Shown here: positions 31,479 through 39,875 of the stretch, piece after piece
Numbering within the stretch: the first letter of the stretch is position 1
Layout: every line of letters begins with the position of its first letter
Origin: Nitrospirota bacterium
GTDB taxonomy: Bacteria > Nitrospirota > Thermodesulfovibrionia > Thermodesulfovibrionales > UBA6898
Length of the DNA: 39,875 nt
NCBI GenBank assembly: GCA_021811105.1
Contig: JAJZPM010000034.1
Location: forward strand, 1-39,875
Reading direction: 5' to 3'
Notes under the pieces: generated by a model
What the model was told of the DNA's origin: nothing
The model's database searches: none
What the model saw: only the letters and a program-made list of their open reading frames with translations
Program-made: the position numbers and the translations under genes

Positions 31479-33214
31479 ATGAGAATTCTTACCTTTGTGC
31501 CCTTGCCTTGCACGCTCTCTATCTTCATGCTCCAGCCATGGGCCTTCACCAGGTGTTTGACGATCGCAAGCCCGAGTCCGGTGCCTCCCATCTTCCTCGA
31601 CCTGGCGGGATCGACCCTGAAGAACCTTTCGCCGAGTCTCGGCAGCAATTTAGCCGGGACCCCAATGCCGGTGTCCTCGACAAACAGGAAGGGACTTCCC
31701 GTTTCCCTGCCGCTATCGATGCCGAAGCTCACCCCGCCGGTCTCTGTAAACTTGATCGCGTTATCCACCAGGTTGGTGAGTATCTGGAGAAGCCGGTTCC
31801 TGTCCGCATCGACCTGCAGAAGCGACGGGTCTGCCTCAATCCTCAGGAAGAGGTTCTTGGCGGAGGCCTTGGCCCTGAACAGTTCGGCGATATTCTCGAA
31901 TACTCCCTGCACGTCAGTAAGGGTCTTTTCGACCTTGATGACACCGAGCTCTATCCTCGAGATCGTCATCAGGTCATCGACGAGCGCATTGATACGTTCG
32001 CTGTTCGATTTTATCGTCTGCACGAACCTTGCCGCATTGTCCGGATCGGACAGGGCGCCGTCAAGGAGGGTGTCCGCAAATCCCATGATCGCGGTGATCG
32101 GCGTCTTCAGTTCGTGCGAGACATTTGCGACAAAGTCTTTTCTGACTTGCTCGAGTTTCTTGATCTCGGTGATATCGTGGAAGACCGCGACAAAACCGGA
32201 GAGCTCGCCTTCTCTGTAAAAGAGAGGGGAAACCCTGACGGCCAGATGTTTTTCGTCGGGAGATTCGATCGTAAACTGAGACATGCCGGGGACGCGGTTT
32301 TTTCGCACTTCTTCGATCAGCGTGGTGAACTCATGGTTTCTCACGACTTCGGCAAACAGCGCGCCCGCCGGAGGGACCTCGCCGAAAAAATCCTTCACCG
32401 ATGCGCTCGAAAGCGTCACAATGCCCCTTGCGTCGATGATCAGGAGGGCATCAGGCACGCTCCTGAGGATGACACTCAGCCGGTTTCTCTCCTCTTCGCC
32501 CTGCGCCATCATCTCCTGCAGCGCCGCTGACATCGCGGTAAGATTGTCCGCGATTTCGGTAAATTCGCCCGCCTTCTTCAGAAAAAGTCTTTTGTCTATC
32601 TCCCCTTTCGATAAAGATCGGGAAAAATCCGTTATCTGGTGGAGCAGTCTCCTTAGATGGTCGGTCTGCCAGACCGAAACGGCCCACGTTACGAACAAGA
32701 CGGCGAGCATGACAAATATGATCTTCAACCTGAGGAGGTTTACCGCCACGTCGATCTCCTTCAGGGGCACGGCAAGCCTGATGAAACCCTCTTCGGTCCC
32801 GTCATGACTGATCTTTTTTGCCACGTAAAGGAAGTCGTAATTCAGCGTGTCGCTATGCCGGACCACGAAGCCGGTGCCGAGGAGAGCAGCCTGCTGCACC
32901 TCGGTGCGGCCCGCATGATTCTCCATGGTGGCCGAATCATGATCGGAATCGCCGATGACCTTTCCGTCCATGAGAATCACGGTTACCCGCGCGTGGACCT
33001 CGCTTTTCAACGTCCTGCAGAGATCATCGATGTCGGGCTTATTGAAGGGGACCGTCTGTGCGATGAGGCTTATCGTCCCGGAGAGATGCTCCTTCAGATT
33101 GTCGATATAATTTTCCCTGACGGCCGAGGTAATGTACAGTTCCGTAAAGAGCCCTGCCATCAGCAACACGACGGCGTAGACCAGAAAGATCCGCCTGAAT
33201 ATCCTTACCTTCAT
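31475..33214 (-). CDS. phoR: PhoR-like sensor histidine kinase
   Basis: 579 residues. TM1 (~8-28), a periplasmic or extracytoplasmic region of about 130 residues, TM2 (~161-182), HAMP (~183-235), PAS (~245-350), HisKA with H367 (NVSHELKTPITAI), then N-box NLVDNAIKF, DTGIGVP and GTGLGLAIVKH. This is the PhoR/PnpS layout with a real sensor loop. ATG 33214 overlaps the upstream regulator stop (ATGA). With two PhoB-like regulators around it, and Pst/PhoU in the window, phosphate sensing is the clear inference. Confidence 0.9.
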   Translation of the reverse strand: MKVRIFRRIFLVYAVVLLMAGLFTELYITSAVRENYIDNLKEHLSGTISLIAQTVPFNKPDIDDLCRTLKSEVHARVTVILMDGKVIGDSDHDSATMENHAGRTEVQQAALLGTGFVVRHSDTLNYDFLYVAKKISHDGTEEGFIRLAVPLKEIDVAVNLLRLKIIFVMLAVLFVTWAVSVWQTDHLRRLLHQITDFSRSLSKGEIDKRLFLKKAGEFTEIADNLTAMSAALQEMMAQGEEERNRLSVILRSVPDALLIIDARGIVTLSSASVKDFFGEVPPAGALFAEVVRNHEFTTLIEEVRKNRVPGMSQFTIESPDEKHLAVRVSPLFYREGELSGFVAVFHDITEIKKLEQVRKDFVANVSHELKTPITAIMGFADTLLDGALSDPDNAARFVQTIKSNSERINALVDDLMTISRIELGVIKVEKTLTDVQGVFENIAELFRAKASAKNLFLRIEADPSLLQVDADRNRLLQILTNLVDNAIKFTETGGVSFGIDSGRETGSPFLFVEDTGIGVPAKLLPRLGERFFRVDPARSRKMGGTGLGLAIVKHLVKAHGWSMKIESVQGKGTKVRILI

Positions 33215-33912
33215 AGTGCCGCATCCACGTAATATCCGATGCCCCTTTTCGTCCTGAGGTATTTCGGATTTGCGGGGTCGTCCTCGATCTGGGTGCGCAG
33301 CCTCCGCACATGTACGTCGACCGTCCTCGGCTCCACGAACGCCTCGTCTTTCCATACCGCATCAAGAAGCTGGTCGCGATTGAAGACCTTGCCCTTTTTC
33401 TCGACAAGGTAAAGCAGCAGCCTGAATTCTGTTGAACTGAGGGAAAGGGGTAGGTCCCGCTTCGTTACCGTATAGGTTTCCTTGTTAATCGTGAGATCGC
33501 CTATGCGTATCACCTTTTCGTCTTCTTTCTTGCCCGAGGTCCTTCTCATGACCGCCCTTATGCGGGCAAGAAGCTCCCTTGGACTGAACGGCTTGGTCAG
33601 ATAATCGTCGGCGCCGACCTCGAGGCCGAGTATCTTGTCGACCTCTTCGCCCTTGGCGGTAAGCATGATGATCGGCAGGTTTTTCGTTTTGGGATCGTTC
33701 CTGAGGACCCGGCAGATTTCCATTCCGGGCATGCCGGGCAGCATGAGGTCGAGGATAATGAAGTCGAACTTCTCTTCCCTTATCTTTGCGAGCGCATCTT
33801 CGCCGTCAGAGGCAGAGGACACGATAAATCCCTCTTTTTGCAGATTGTATGCGACAAGCTCCACAATGTCGGGCTCATCGTCAACGACCAATATTTTTTC
33901 CTGATAAGTCAA
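33211..33912 (-). CDS. phoB: PhoB-like response regulator (first copy)
   Basis: 233 residues: receiver (VVDDEPDI, phospho-Asp in FIILDLMLPG, MLTAKG, YLTKPF) plus a PhoB-type DNA-binding domain (LSSTEFRLLLYLVEKKG, RTVDVHVRRLRTQIED). TTG 33912 is the probable start. The stop overlaps the phoR ATG by four bases, so regulator and kinase are translated together. It is the likely activator binding the 11-base repeats seen at nine promoters here. No phased repeats lie in front of this copy. Confidence 0.9.
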   Translation of the reverse strand: MTYQEKILVVDDEPDIVELVAYNLQKEGFIVSSASDGEDALAKIREEKFDFIILDLMLPGMPGMEICRVLRNDPKTKNLPIIMLTAKGEEVDKILGLEVGADDYLTKPFSPRELLARIRAVMRRTSGKKEDEKVIRIGDLTINKETYTVTKRDLPLSLSSTEFRLLLYLVEKKGKVFNRDQLLDAVWKDEAFVEPRTVDVHVRRLRTQIEDDPANPKYLRTKRGIGYYVDAAL

Positions 33913-34058
33913 TATTTTTTCCCGGTTTCCTGTTCCCCAAAAAAGCGCATCGTCATCTTTTCGAAGTATAACAGAAATCGAGGCATTCAGCCACGGGAAG
34001 AAAGAGTGACGTCTGGAGTATATAGTGGCCGAGCAAATATAATATACGTGGGAACATT

Positions 34059-35927
34059 ATGAATTCGGGACTCTCAGAAGAAGCAAGAAAATTCCTGGCC
34101 CATACGGTGGCGGAGTCGATGGAAGGCTATGAACTCCGGGACCCGCAACTAACGATGATGGACGCCTGTGCAGGGACCATCGATGCCGGAGGCACGCTCG
34201 TCGCCGAGGCCGGTACCGGCACAGGCAAGACCTTCGCCTATCTGATACCGATAATCCTCTCCGGCCACAAAGCGGTCGTTTCGACGAGGACTATCAATCT
34301 GCAGGAGCAGCTTGCCTCGAAAGACCTGAAGCTGCTGTCGGCCCTGAAAGATTTCGACTATGCCGTAGCTAAAGGCAGGAGCAATTTCCTTTGCCTCAGA
34401 CGTCTGCATGCGTTTCATCCTGACAACACTGAAGAATCAGCCGAGCATAAGGATATGCTCGATTGGGCTGCGGAGACCGCATCCGGCGACAGAGAAGATT
34501 ATCATAATTACAAAAGGCCCCTGATATGGGAGAAGGTATGCGCGGATTCCGATGCGTGCAAAGGGAAAAAGTGCAGCCACTTCAAAAATTGCTTCTACTT
34601 CGTGGCAAGGCAGAAATGGGAGGCGGCCAGTATTGTGGTCACCAACCATGCGCTGCTTACGATCAACGCCATGATGCCGGAGGACAAGAAAATCCTTCCG
34701 AAGGCGGAGGTCCTGGTGGTCGACGAGGGACATGCCCTGGACAGCATCGTCTCCGAGCAGATAGGGCTCAATCTGTCGGACAGGGGGTTCGACAAAATCC
34801 TCAATGAATTGCTGAGGGTCGATCAAAGGGGTGTCTATAAGGGGCTTCTCTCGAAGACGCCTGTGCTCTTTCCGGACGTCGAGGCATTAAGGGTCGAAAT
34901 CGGAGTTTTTTTCAGCAAGGTGGGGTCGGCATCCGAAAACAGGAGGATCATAAAGGGAACGTTCAGGCTGAGTGACTCTCTGTCGGAACTGTCGGCTTCG
35001 ATAAGATCGCTCCTCGAAAAAATAAGAGAGTCGGTCGTCGGACTTTTTACGGAGGACGAGGAACTGGACCTGAAGGCGGCGATCCTCAGGCTCCGTTCCT
35101 TAGCCGAGGGAATGGGGGTATTCACGGAAGAGGCTGAGGGATTTGTCAGGTGGGCCGAGGTCGAGGAGAGACGGACCGCACTCAGGATGTCACCCATATA
35201 CCCTTCCGAGTTCGTCAGGACGAATCTAATGCCTTACTACAGCTCGGTTATTCTGACGTCTGCAACACTTTCGGTCGCGGGAGACTTCGGGCTGATCGAA
35301 GACATCCTCGGCCTCGACCGGCCGGAAACATTGTCCGTGGCTTCCCCATTCGATATCAGGAACCAGGTCGAGGTGGGCATCGAGAGGGGCATCGACCTTA
35401 AGACGGAAAAGGGGATAGAGAAACTTGCGGGAACGGTCCTGCGGGAGTCGACAAAAGAAGAGGGCGGGACACTCGTGCTCTTCACCTCACGGGAAGTAAT
35501 GAGGAAGACCTGGGATATTTCTGCGGAGAAACTCTCCTCCGCCGGCCTGAACCCGATGCTGCAGGGCGAGCTGCCGAACAGGAAAATGCTCAGAGAGATG
35601 AGGGAAAGCACGAACAGCGTCATCTTCGGCCTCGATTCGTTCTGGGAGGGGGTTGACGTAAAGGGGGATTCGCTGAACTGCCTCGTCATCACTAAACTGC
35701 CTTTCGAGGTGCCGACGGAACCGATCGTTGTTGCACGCACAGAGGAGATCAGGAAAAAGGGAGGGAACCCTTTCCGCGACTATTCACTCCCCAGGGCGGT
35801 CCTGAAGTTCAGACAGGGGTTCGGCAGGCTGATAAGGGCAAAAGGCGACAGGGGCAGGGTGATCATCTGCGACGAAAGGATTGTGACGAAGGATTACGGG
35901 CGGAGGTTTCTGGCGAGTATCAGATGA
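34059..35927 (+). CDS. DinG/XPD-family ATP-dependent DNA helicase
   Basis: 622 residues. Walker A EAGTGTGKT (50-58), STRTINLQEQ, iron-sulphur cysteines in FLCLRR and in the cluster CADSDACKGKKCSHFKNC (four Cys), DEGHALDS (DEAH box), SATLSVAGDFG, FGLDSFWEGVDVKG and the motif VI arginine region RQGFGRLIR. This is a superfamily 2 5'-3' helicase with an FeS domain, acting on R-loops or damaged DNA. There is no N-terminal exonuclease domain. A TATAAT lies shortly before ATG 34059. It is divergent from the phoB-like gene and has no Pho-type repeats. Confidence 0.92.
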   Translation: MNSGLSEEARKFLAHTVAESMEGYELRDPQLTMMDACAGTIDAGGTLVAEAGTGTGKTFAYLIPIILSGHKAVVSTRTINLQEQLASKDLKLLSALKDFDYAVAKGRSNFLCLRRLHAFHPDNTEESAEHKDMLDWAAETASGDREDYHNYKRPLIWEKVCADSDACKGKKCSHFKNCFYFVARQKWEAASIVVTNHALLTINAMMPEDKKILPKAEVLVVDEGHALDSIVSEQIGLNLSDRGFDKILNELLRVDQRGVYKGLLSKTPVLFPDVEALRVEIGVFFSKVGSASENRRIIKGTFRLSDSLSELSASIRSLLEKIRESVVGLFTEDEELDLKAAILRLRSLAEGMGVFTEEAEGFVRWAEVEERRTALRMSPIYPSEFVRTNLMPYYSSVILTSATLSVAGDFGLIEDILGLDRPETLSVASPFDIRNQVEVGIERGIDLKTEKGIEKLAGTVLRESTKEEGGTLVLFTSREVMRKTWDISAEKLSSAGLNPMLQGELPNRKMLREMRESTNSVIFGLDSFWEGVDVKGDSLNCLVITKLPFEVPTEPIVVARTEEIRKKGGNPFRDYSLPRAVLKFRQGFGRLIRAKGDRGRVIICDERIVTKDYGRRFLASIR

Positions 35928-36235
35928 GGAGAGCAGGGATTGTCAAAAAGCGAAAGCATCTTTTTGTGCCTGAAATAATATAATGATATCAAATTGTTAG
36001 AGGCTGTTTTTTGCATTCGTAATTTGAAAGTCGCGCCTCAAAGGAATATAATAAATATATAGATCCTGGAGCCATACGAGGGAAATGGATATCCGTTAAC
36101 ACAACGGTAGGGTTCAGCAAAGGCCCAAAAGCAAAATCCTCTCCCGTGTGGTTCTATTTTTTTGCGCGATTGCCTAATTGCCCGGCAAACGCGGCGGTTA
36201 TCAGAAAGAAAGCCATTCTGCAATTGGGATTCGGA
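35928..36235. other. Gene-free stretch after the helicase gene
   Basis: No supported gene, terminator or repeat. Short frames on both strands lack ribosome sites and recognisable sequence. Confidence 0.5.
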
Positions 36236-36601
36236 CTATAATTCGCTGAGCAAAAGGCCGGATTGATATATGTTGGCAGGGCCTTTCTTGCACCATACAA
36301 CAGTGGCATCTCTTACTGCTGCCCGGCCCTCACCGTAAAACCTCAGTATGGAGCCCACCTTTATAGGTGCAAGTGTGAGAAGACACAGCCCCGATTCGCT
36401 CTCGTTTATTATGGTGCCTTTAAAACAATTTTCGTCTATATCAGCGACGTAGGACCACAGGATATCCCCAATTGCCCGTTCCCTGACTCCTCTCCTCAGA
36501 TCTTCTGCTGTGCTGTTCGCCGCGGCTGCCCAAAATGTACCGGATTTATTCTTGTCGGTCTTATCCAACGCCGTCTTCCTTCCCTGCATCATCCTCGTCA
36601 T
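36236..36601 (-). CDS. PilZ-like domain protein
   Basis: 121 residues. The c-di-GMP-binding signatures are visible: RRGVRER (RxxxR) near residues 36-42 and NESESG ([DN]xSxxG) near 66-71, followed by the beta-barrel ending GLLLSEL. A small one-domain c-di-GMP effector is likely. The start is unsure: ATG 36601 has no ribosome site, whereas a TTG at 36568 follows GGAAGGAAG. It overlaps a preceding small frame on the same strand. Confidence 0.75.
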   Translation of the reverse strand: MTRMMQGRKTALDKTDKNKSGTFWAAAANSTAEDLRRGVRERAIGDILWSYVADIDENCFKGTIINESESGLCLLTLAPIKVGSILRFYGEGRAAVRDATVVWCKKGPANIYQSGLLLSEL

Positions 36602-36725
36602 CTAAACGGGGATAACTTTGTGTCAGCTTTTCCAGAAGAGACTGCCTTTCGGTCAGAGAAAGAGTCATATACAATGGTGATTCCATCAGTATCGAAATGA
36701 ACTTCCTCATTTCATGATTATGCAT
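36561..36725 (-). CDS. Small hypothetical protein, 54 aa
   Basis: Starts MHNHEMRKFISILMESPLY and continues with a polar C-terminal half ending in an acidic DDEDDAGKEDGVG stretch. It overlaps the start of the PilZ gene, as coupled genes do. The ribosome site is weak (GAAAAAGCC). Family not recognised; probably a real partner of the PilZ gene, but low certainty. Confidence 0.45.
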   Translation of the reverse strand: MHNHEMRKFISILMESPLYMTLSLTERQSLLEKLTQSYPRLDDEDDAGKEDGVG

Positions 36726-37167
36726 TGTCATATGGCTTTTTCCCGTCTGTTTTTTCCCGCGGCAATACTGTTAAATGCCCCTCCTCACGTAACCCTGTTT
36801 TTTATCGAAACAATTCTGCTGTCAATTCTTTAAATATCACAAAATGAGCCTTTCGTCAACAGTTTTCAGGTGAAACCGCTCACTTTCCTGCCTTTTCATG
36901 GCTTTATTTGACATAAACAGGAGATAAAAGCTTTATTTACAAGGAGTTTATGGCGAGAGCGTGTTGGATCGAACTATACGAAACATCTTATAACTTATTG
37001 ATATTGCAAGCTATTCTTACCTAGGAAAATGCCCTTTTCACCGTTTGGTTCACGGTTTTTGCTTCGCCTGGTAATTCAGCCCCAGTAAAGGCAGTGTCAC
37101 GTAGCAGCATAAAAAACTTCGACTATCAGTATCTTCCCTTTTGACAAGATCATTGCCTCCGTCTCCG
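36726..37167. other. Gene-free stretch
   Basis: A-T-rich, about 440 bases. Isolated CTGTTAA and GTAACCC motifs near 36768-36796 are in opposite orientations and not in 11-base phase, so they are not called Pho boxes. No gene, tRNA or terminator is seen. Confidence 0.5.
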
Positions 37168-38159
37168 TTATGTATGAAAGGATATGGTAAAAGCGGTCCC
37201 TTCGCTTTTATCCAGTTCTATCGTTCCGTCGGTTGCGCATCGGAGATAATTGTTCTTAGCTGGCGCGTCACAAGCTCGTCCTCCCGATATCCCAGTAAAT
37301 TCAGCGTCGCCTTGTTGACCATCTCGATCCGACCTTCCGGATCTGCCACGATCAGGGCGTCCCTCATGGCAGCAAGTATCGAGTCCAGATAGTCTTTCTC
37401 TACCAACTGCATCCTGGCGCTTCTCAACTGCCCGAGCATGGCGTCAAAAGTATCTGCCAGAAGCCCGACTTCATCATTGCTCTTGACGTTTATCCTTTGG
37501 CTGTAATCACCCCTGCCGACTTTTTTTGCAGCATGCGTCAGGAGCCGAACCGGATGCAATATCCGATTTGCCAATGCGGATGTCAGCAAGATGCCCAGGA
37601 AAATTACGACAAGCGCGAGCCCCGTTGAAGCCATCATCGTCTTTTTTATGACACCCGCTTCCTCCTCCAGCCAGTCCATATTCAGTCCTATTACAATATT
37701 CCCGACGGTGAGATCACCGGCTTTGACCGGATAAGTTACTTCAACGGCCCCCTTGCCGGACCGCATGAACCTCCTGATGGTCCCCTTTCCGATTCTTTCC
37801 GTCTTGGATGCAGGGAGCGCTTGGAACGTTCCGCCTATTTCCTTCTCTTCGCTGGCCGCCAGGATCCGGCTATTGTTGTCCACAACCAGGACGTATAGGC
37901 GATCGGATCTCTTGCCGTAATAGGAGACCAGACTGTTCATGGAAACAAAATCATAGGAAACCAGATGGGGCATAATCGCGTGAGAAATAGCGGATGCGCT
38001 TCTTACGGAATCGCGCAGAAATCTTTCCTCGAATTTCCTGATGTGATTTAGCTGATTATAGGTATAGAGACCGCCCAGCATGAGAGCAACCACGATTATT
38101 GTTAAGGTGGTCACCATGCTGATTTTTGTTCTCAGCGATATTGTTCTTCTGTTTGCCAT
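37168..38159 (-). pseudogene. Sensor histidine kinase with internal deletion
   Basis: From ATG 38159 the frame encodes TM1 (~13-35), a sensor loop (about 36-170), TM2 (~175-195), HAMP (NRILHPVRLLTHAAKKVGRGDYSQRI) and the first part of a PAS domain (ADPEGRIEMVNKATLNLLGY). It then stops at 37218. Immediately after, in another frame (~37168-37232), comes DGTIELDKSEGTAFTISF, the standard end of a HATPase domain. HisKA and nearly all of the ATPase domain are gone, and the junction shifts frame. It cannot autophosphorylate. It lies 10 bases behind the PhnD-like gene, its former sensor partner. Confidence 0.8.
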
Positions 38160-38169
38160 GGCTGCTTTT

Positions 38170-39035
38170 CTAAAGGGTGCCTTTCACCGCGCTATAGATG
38201 CGCCGAACATCCTGATAATCCTCATCCTTTATCTGTACGAATTTTTCTATCCGCAATTTCCTCAATATTTCCCTTCCTTTTGCCTCCCTGTGCATATCGA
38301 GAAAAACGCTCGTCATTTGCCTCTTGAGCGTCCTGTCCATTGTTCTGCTGACCACCACCGGCGGGATCGTGAACTCCTCTGACTTAAAAATAACCCTCGT
38401 CTTTGAAGAATATTGTGCCTGGACCTTCTGCAGGTAATCCCAAATCTGCCCGTCGATGAAACCCGCGTCGACCATCCCGCTGGCCACCAGTTGAATAGTC
38501 ATATCATGGCTCCCGGAATAAATTGCCTTTCCAAAGAAGGATTTGATCGTTTCATGTCTCTTGCGCAACATATAAGCCGCATAGACGCTCGTGGTCGACA
38601 GCGGGTCCGCAAAATCGACCGACTTCCCTATCAGATCATTCAGCGATTCGATATCGCTGTCTTTCCTGACGATGACATAAACCCGAAACTTCGGTTTTCC
38701 GTATCCTTCGATAACCGGAGCGGCAATCGGCTCAAACTTCGACATTTCCTTTCGACGGGCATAATGACAATTGCACAGAAACCCACGTCAACCTGACCGT
38801 CGACAAACAGACGGTCCACCTGCCCATAAGTCAACCCCGATATAAAGACCGCGCGCCTTCCGAGTTTATTTGCCACATAGGTTGTCAATTCCCTGTAATT
38901 TTTGAATGACGGGTCGGATGCCACGGCGCCTGTTACGGCGAATCTCAGGTCCTTCTGCACGGCGGCTGCAGTGCCGGGTGCACCCGAAAAAAAGATTAAA
39001 GAGGTGAAAAGAACGAACAAAAAATACTTTTTCAT
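38170..39035 (-). pseudogene. PhnD-like periplasmic binding protein, frameshifted
   Basis: ATG 39035 starts a signal peptide (MKKYFLFVLFTSLIFFSGAP) and the first ~85 residues of a PhnD-type phosphate/phosphonate-binding protein (LTTYVANKLGRRAVF ... VDVGF). At about 38782-38786 the frame changes; the second part (ARRKEMSKFEPIAAPVIEGYGKPKF written across the break, then DFADPLSTTSVYAAYML) continues the same fold to 38170. A single lost base in the GTGGG run explains it. The family binds phosphonate, phosphite or Pi and is often paired with a kinase. This could also be an assembly error. Confidence 0.75.
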
Positions 39036-39311
39036 GGTTGGTTTCACTCCAGTTATGGCATTGCGTCTTAATCGTAAAGCGGCTCTTTGGATGCATGATG
39101 CAGTATGTATCCTGATGAATCCAAGAAAGAAATTCCCCTAATCATTATCGCACCAAGATAACGAAGAATGATACATAATCATAGAATCAAAGGTCGAAGG
39201 AAATCAACAAGAAGAAGATTTTCGAGAAATTTGGAATTTAATTTTACATTTTTACGGCACTGTCAACGGAACACGGTTTTATTTTACATAATCAGGAGGG
39301 AAAGCCTTTAC

Positions 39312-39416
39312 TCACAATAGTTCTGGATTCTTTCTTTTCCGCGCCATGACCAACGCCGTCTGATAATCCTGCTCCGCCTTGTTGATCCATTCGAGAACAT
39401 CATGCCGCTTTTTCAT
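39312..39416 (-). pseudogene. HEPN-domain protein, truncated remnant
   Basis: ATG 39416 overlaps the end of the MNT gene. The 34-residue product starts MKKRHDVLEWINKAEQDYQ, the typical beginning of a HEPN protein (~130 residues normally), and stops at TGA 39312-39314 after NPELL. The catalytic RxxxxH and most helices are missing downstream, so the toxin half of an MNT-HEPN pair has been lost. Confidence 0.65.
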
Positions 39417-39738
39417 AAAGGACTTTTCCTTCAGTCATGATGCTCTTTATGAACGGGTCGAAATAGTGCTCTCTTTTTTTGATCTCTGCCGGAGTCCTAA
39501 CAATGATGTCCATAGGGATCGTTCGCGGCTCCAATACCTCACTTACCATGGCATAACGTTCGATCCCTTTTTTCTTCGTGTTCAGCATGACCAGCAGATC
39601 CAGATCGCTGTCCTTTGTAGGAGCGCCCTTAACATAGGAACCGAAGAGCACTATTTTTTCAACGTCGAGATTTTCCACAAGACGTTTCACGACAGCAGCA
39701 AGTGTTGCCTGCAGTTCTTTTTTTGAAAGTGCTTTCAT
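39400..39738 (-). CDS. MNT-type nucleotidyltransferase (antitoxin of an MNT-HEPN pair)
   Basis: 112 residues with the minimal nucleotidyltransferase motif GSYVKGAPTKDSDLDLLV (GSxx ... DxD) near residues 33-50 and a later DIIV third acidic residue. MntA-type proteins silence HEPN RNases, in known cases by AMPylation. ATG 39738 is used; the weak upstream context has no strong ribosome site. Its partner HEPN frame, overlapping its end, is truncated, so the antitoxin is now an orphan. Confidence 0.85.
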   Translation of the reverse strand: MKALSKKELQATLAAVVKRLVENLDVEKIVLFGSYVKGAPTKDSDLDLLVMLNTKKKGIERYAMVSEVLEPRTIPMDIIVRTPAEIKKREHYFDPFIKSIMTEGKVLYEKAA

Positions 39739-39775
39739 GGGATTAAATTAACCCTAACGTTGCATTAAAAACAGA

Positions 39776-39875
39776 TCATGCAGCGTGTTTGAGTCGATGG
39801 AGATAATGCAAAACACCCTTTTGGACTGTCGGATTGCCGCTCATTGTGAGCGTAAGCGTACCGCCGGGCTCGGTA
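39776..39875 (-). CDS. C-terminal end of an unidentified protein (partial)
   Basis: An open frame enters from the right edge and ends at 39776 (sequence ...TLTLTMSGNPTVQKG then LHYLHRLKHAA). The composition is protein-like, but only 32 residues are inside the window, too few to name it. Confidence 0.3.
   Translation of the reverse strand, partial: TEPGGTLTLTMSGNPTVQKGVLHYLHRLKHAA

Noticed and set aside
36768-36796. CTGTTAA and GTAACCC near the PilZ operon as a Pho box
   Set aside because: Opposite orientation and wrong phase; no matching -10.

Overview
The window looks like a chromosomal segment of a Gram-negative bacterium of moderate G+C content. It carries periplasmic binding proteins with signal peptides, OmpR-type two-component systems, an ornithine-lipid acyltransferase pair and a hopanoid/ceramide-type glycosyltransferase. 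A hemerythrin with a C-terminal Cys4 module and many small Cys-rich proteins recall Nitrospirota or Desulfobacterota. That placement is inference: the 3' end of the 23S rRNA and the 5S rRNA (1-299) are present and a search with them would settle it.

Layout. 1-1400: end of an rRNA operon and three small genes. 1655-5966 (minus): pstS-pstC-pstA-pstB-phoU. 6286-7347 (minus): two tiny four-Cys proteins and a hemerythrin. 7634-13585 (plus): an unusual five-gene cluster of a DUF5132-like membrane protein, an HMA-like membrane protein, a protein of seven 22-residue repeats, a P2-type cation ATPase and a degenerate MetK homologue. 13816-16279: metallophosphoesterase and olsB-olsA. 16398-18593 (minus): methyltransferase remnant, HMA-like protein, zinc-ribbon protein and a CDF transporter lacking its usual metal ligands. 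18902-22509 (minus): methylglyoxal synthase, receiver protein, CBS-histidine kinase and PIN-PhoH. 22802-23416: DedA. 23455-26951 (minus): ArsC, three four-Cys proteins, a GT21-like glycosyltransferase and a PHP phosphoesterase. 27061-28986: secreted PHP-domain protein. 29382-33912 (minus): GH1 glycosidase and a PhoB-PhoR-PhoB arrangement. 34059-35927: DinG-like helicase. 36236-39875: PilZ protein followed by decayed genes (histidine kinase with an internal deletion, frameshifted PhnD-like protein, truncated HEPN protein beside an intact MNT nucleotidyltransferase).

The main result is regulatory. Nine promoters share the same architecture: two to four 7-bp repeats, mostly (G/T)TAAC-type with a TTCAT-type variant, spaced exactly 11 bp start to start. 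The last repeat ends 6-9 bp (usually 8) before a -10 hexamer, often a perfect TATAAT. They lie upstream of pstS, olsBA, the zinc-ribbon/HMA operon, the CBS-kinase operon (perhaps with mgsA), phoH, dedA, a four-Cys gene plus arsC, PHP-glycosyltransferase, and the second phoB-like gene. This is the geometry of PhoB/PhoP boxes, and it predicts a dense phosphate-starvation regulon within 26 kb.

Read this way, the genes form a coherent programme: high-affinity Pi import and its sensor; arsenate detoxification for the arsenate Pst admits; methylglyoxal synthase, which frees Pi; and phosphorus-free membrane lipids through ornithine lipids and a proposed PHP/glycosyltransferase glycolipid route, with DedA possibly acting in lipid translocation. 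Several small metal- or Fe-S-like proteins of unknown function appear to be part of the same response. The five-gene ATPase/MetK/repeat-protein cluster has no such box and is the best candidate for an undescribed system.
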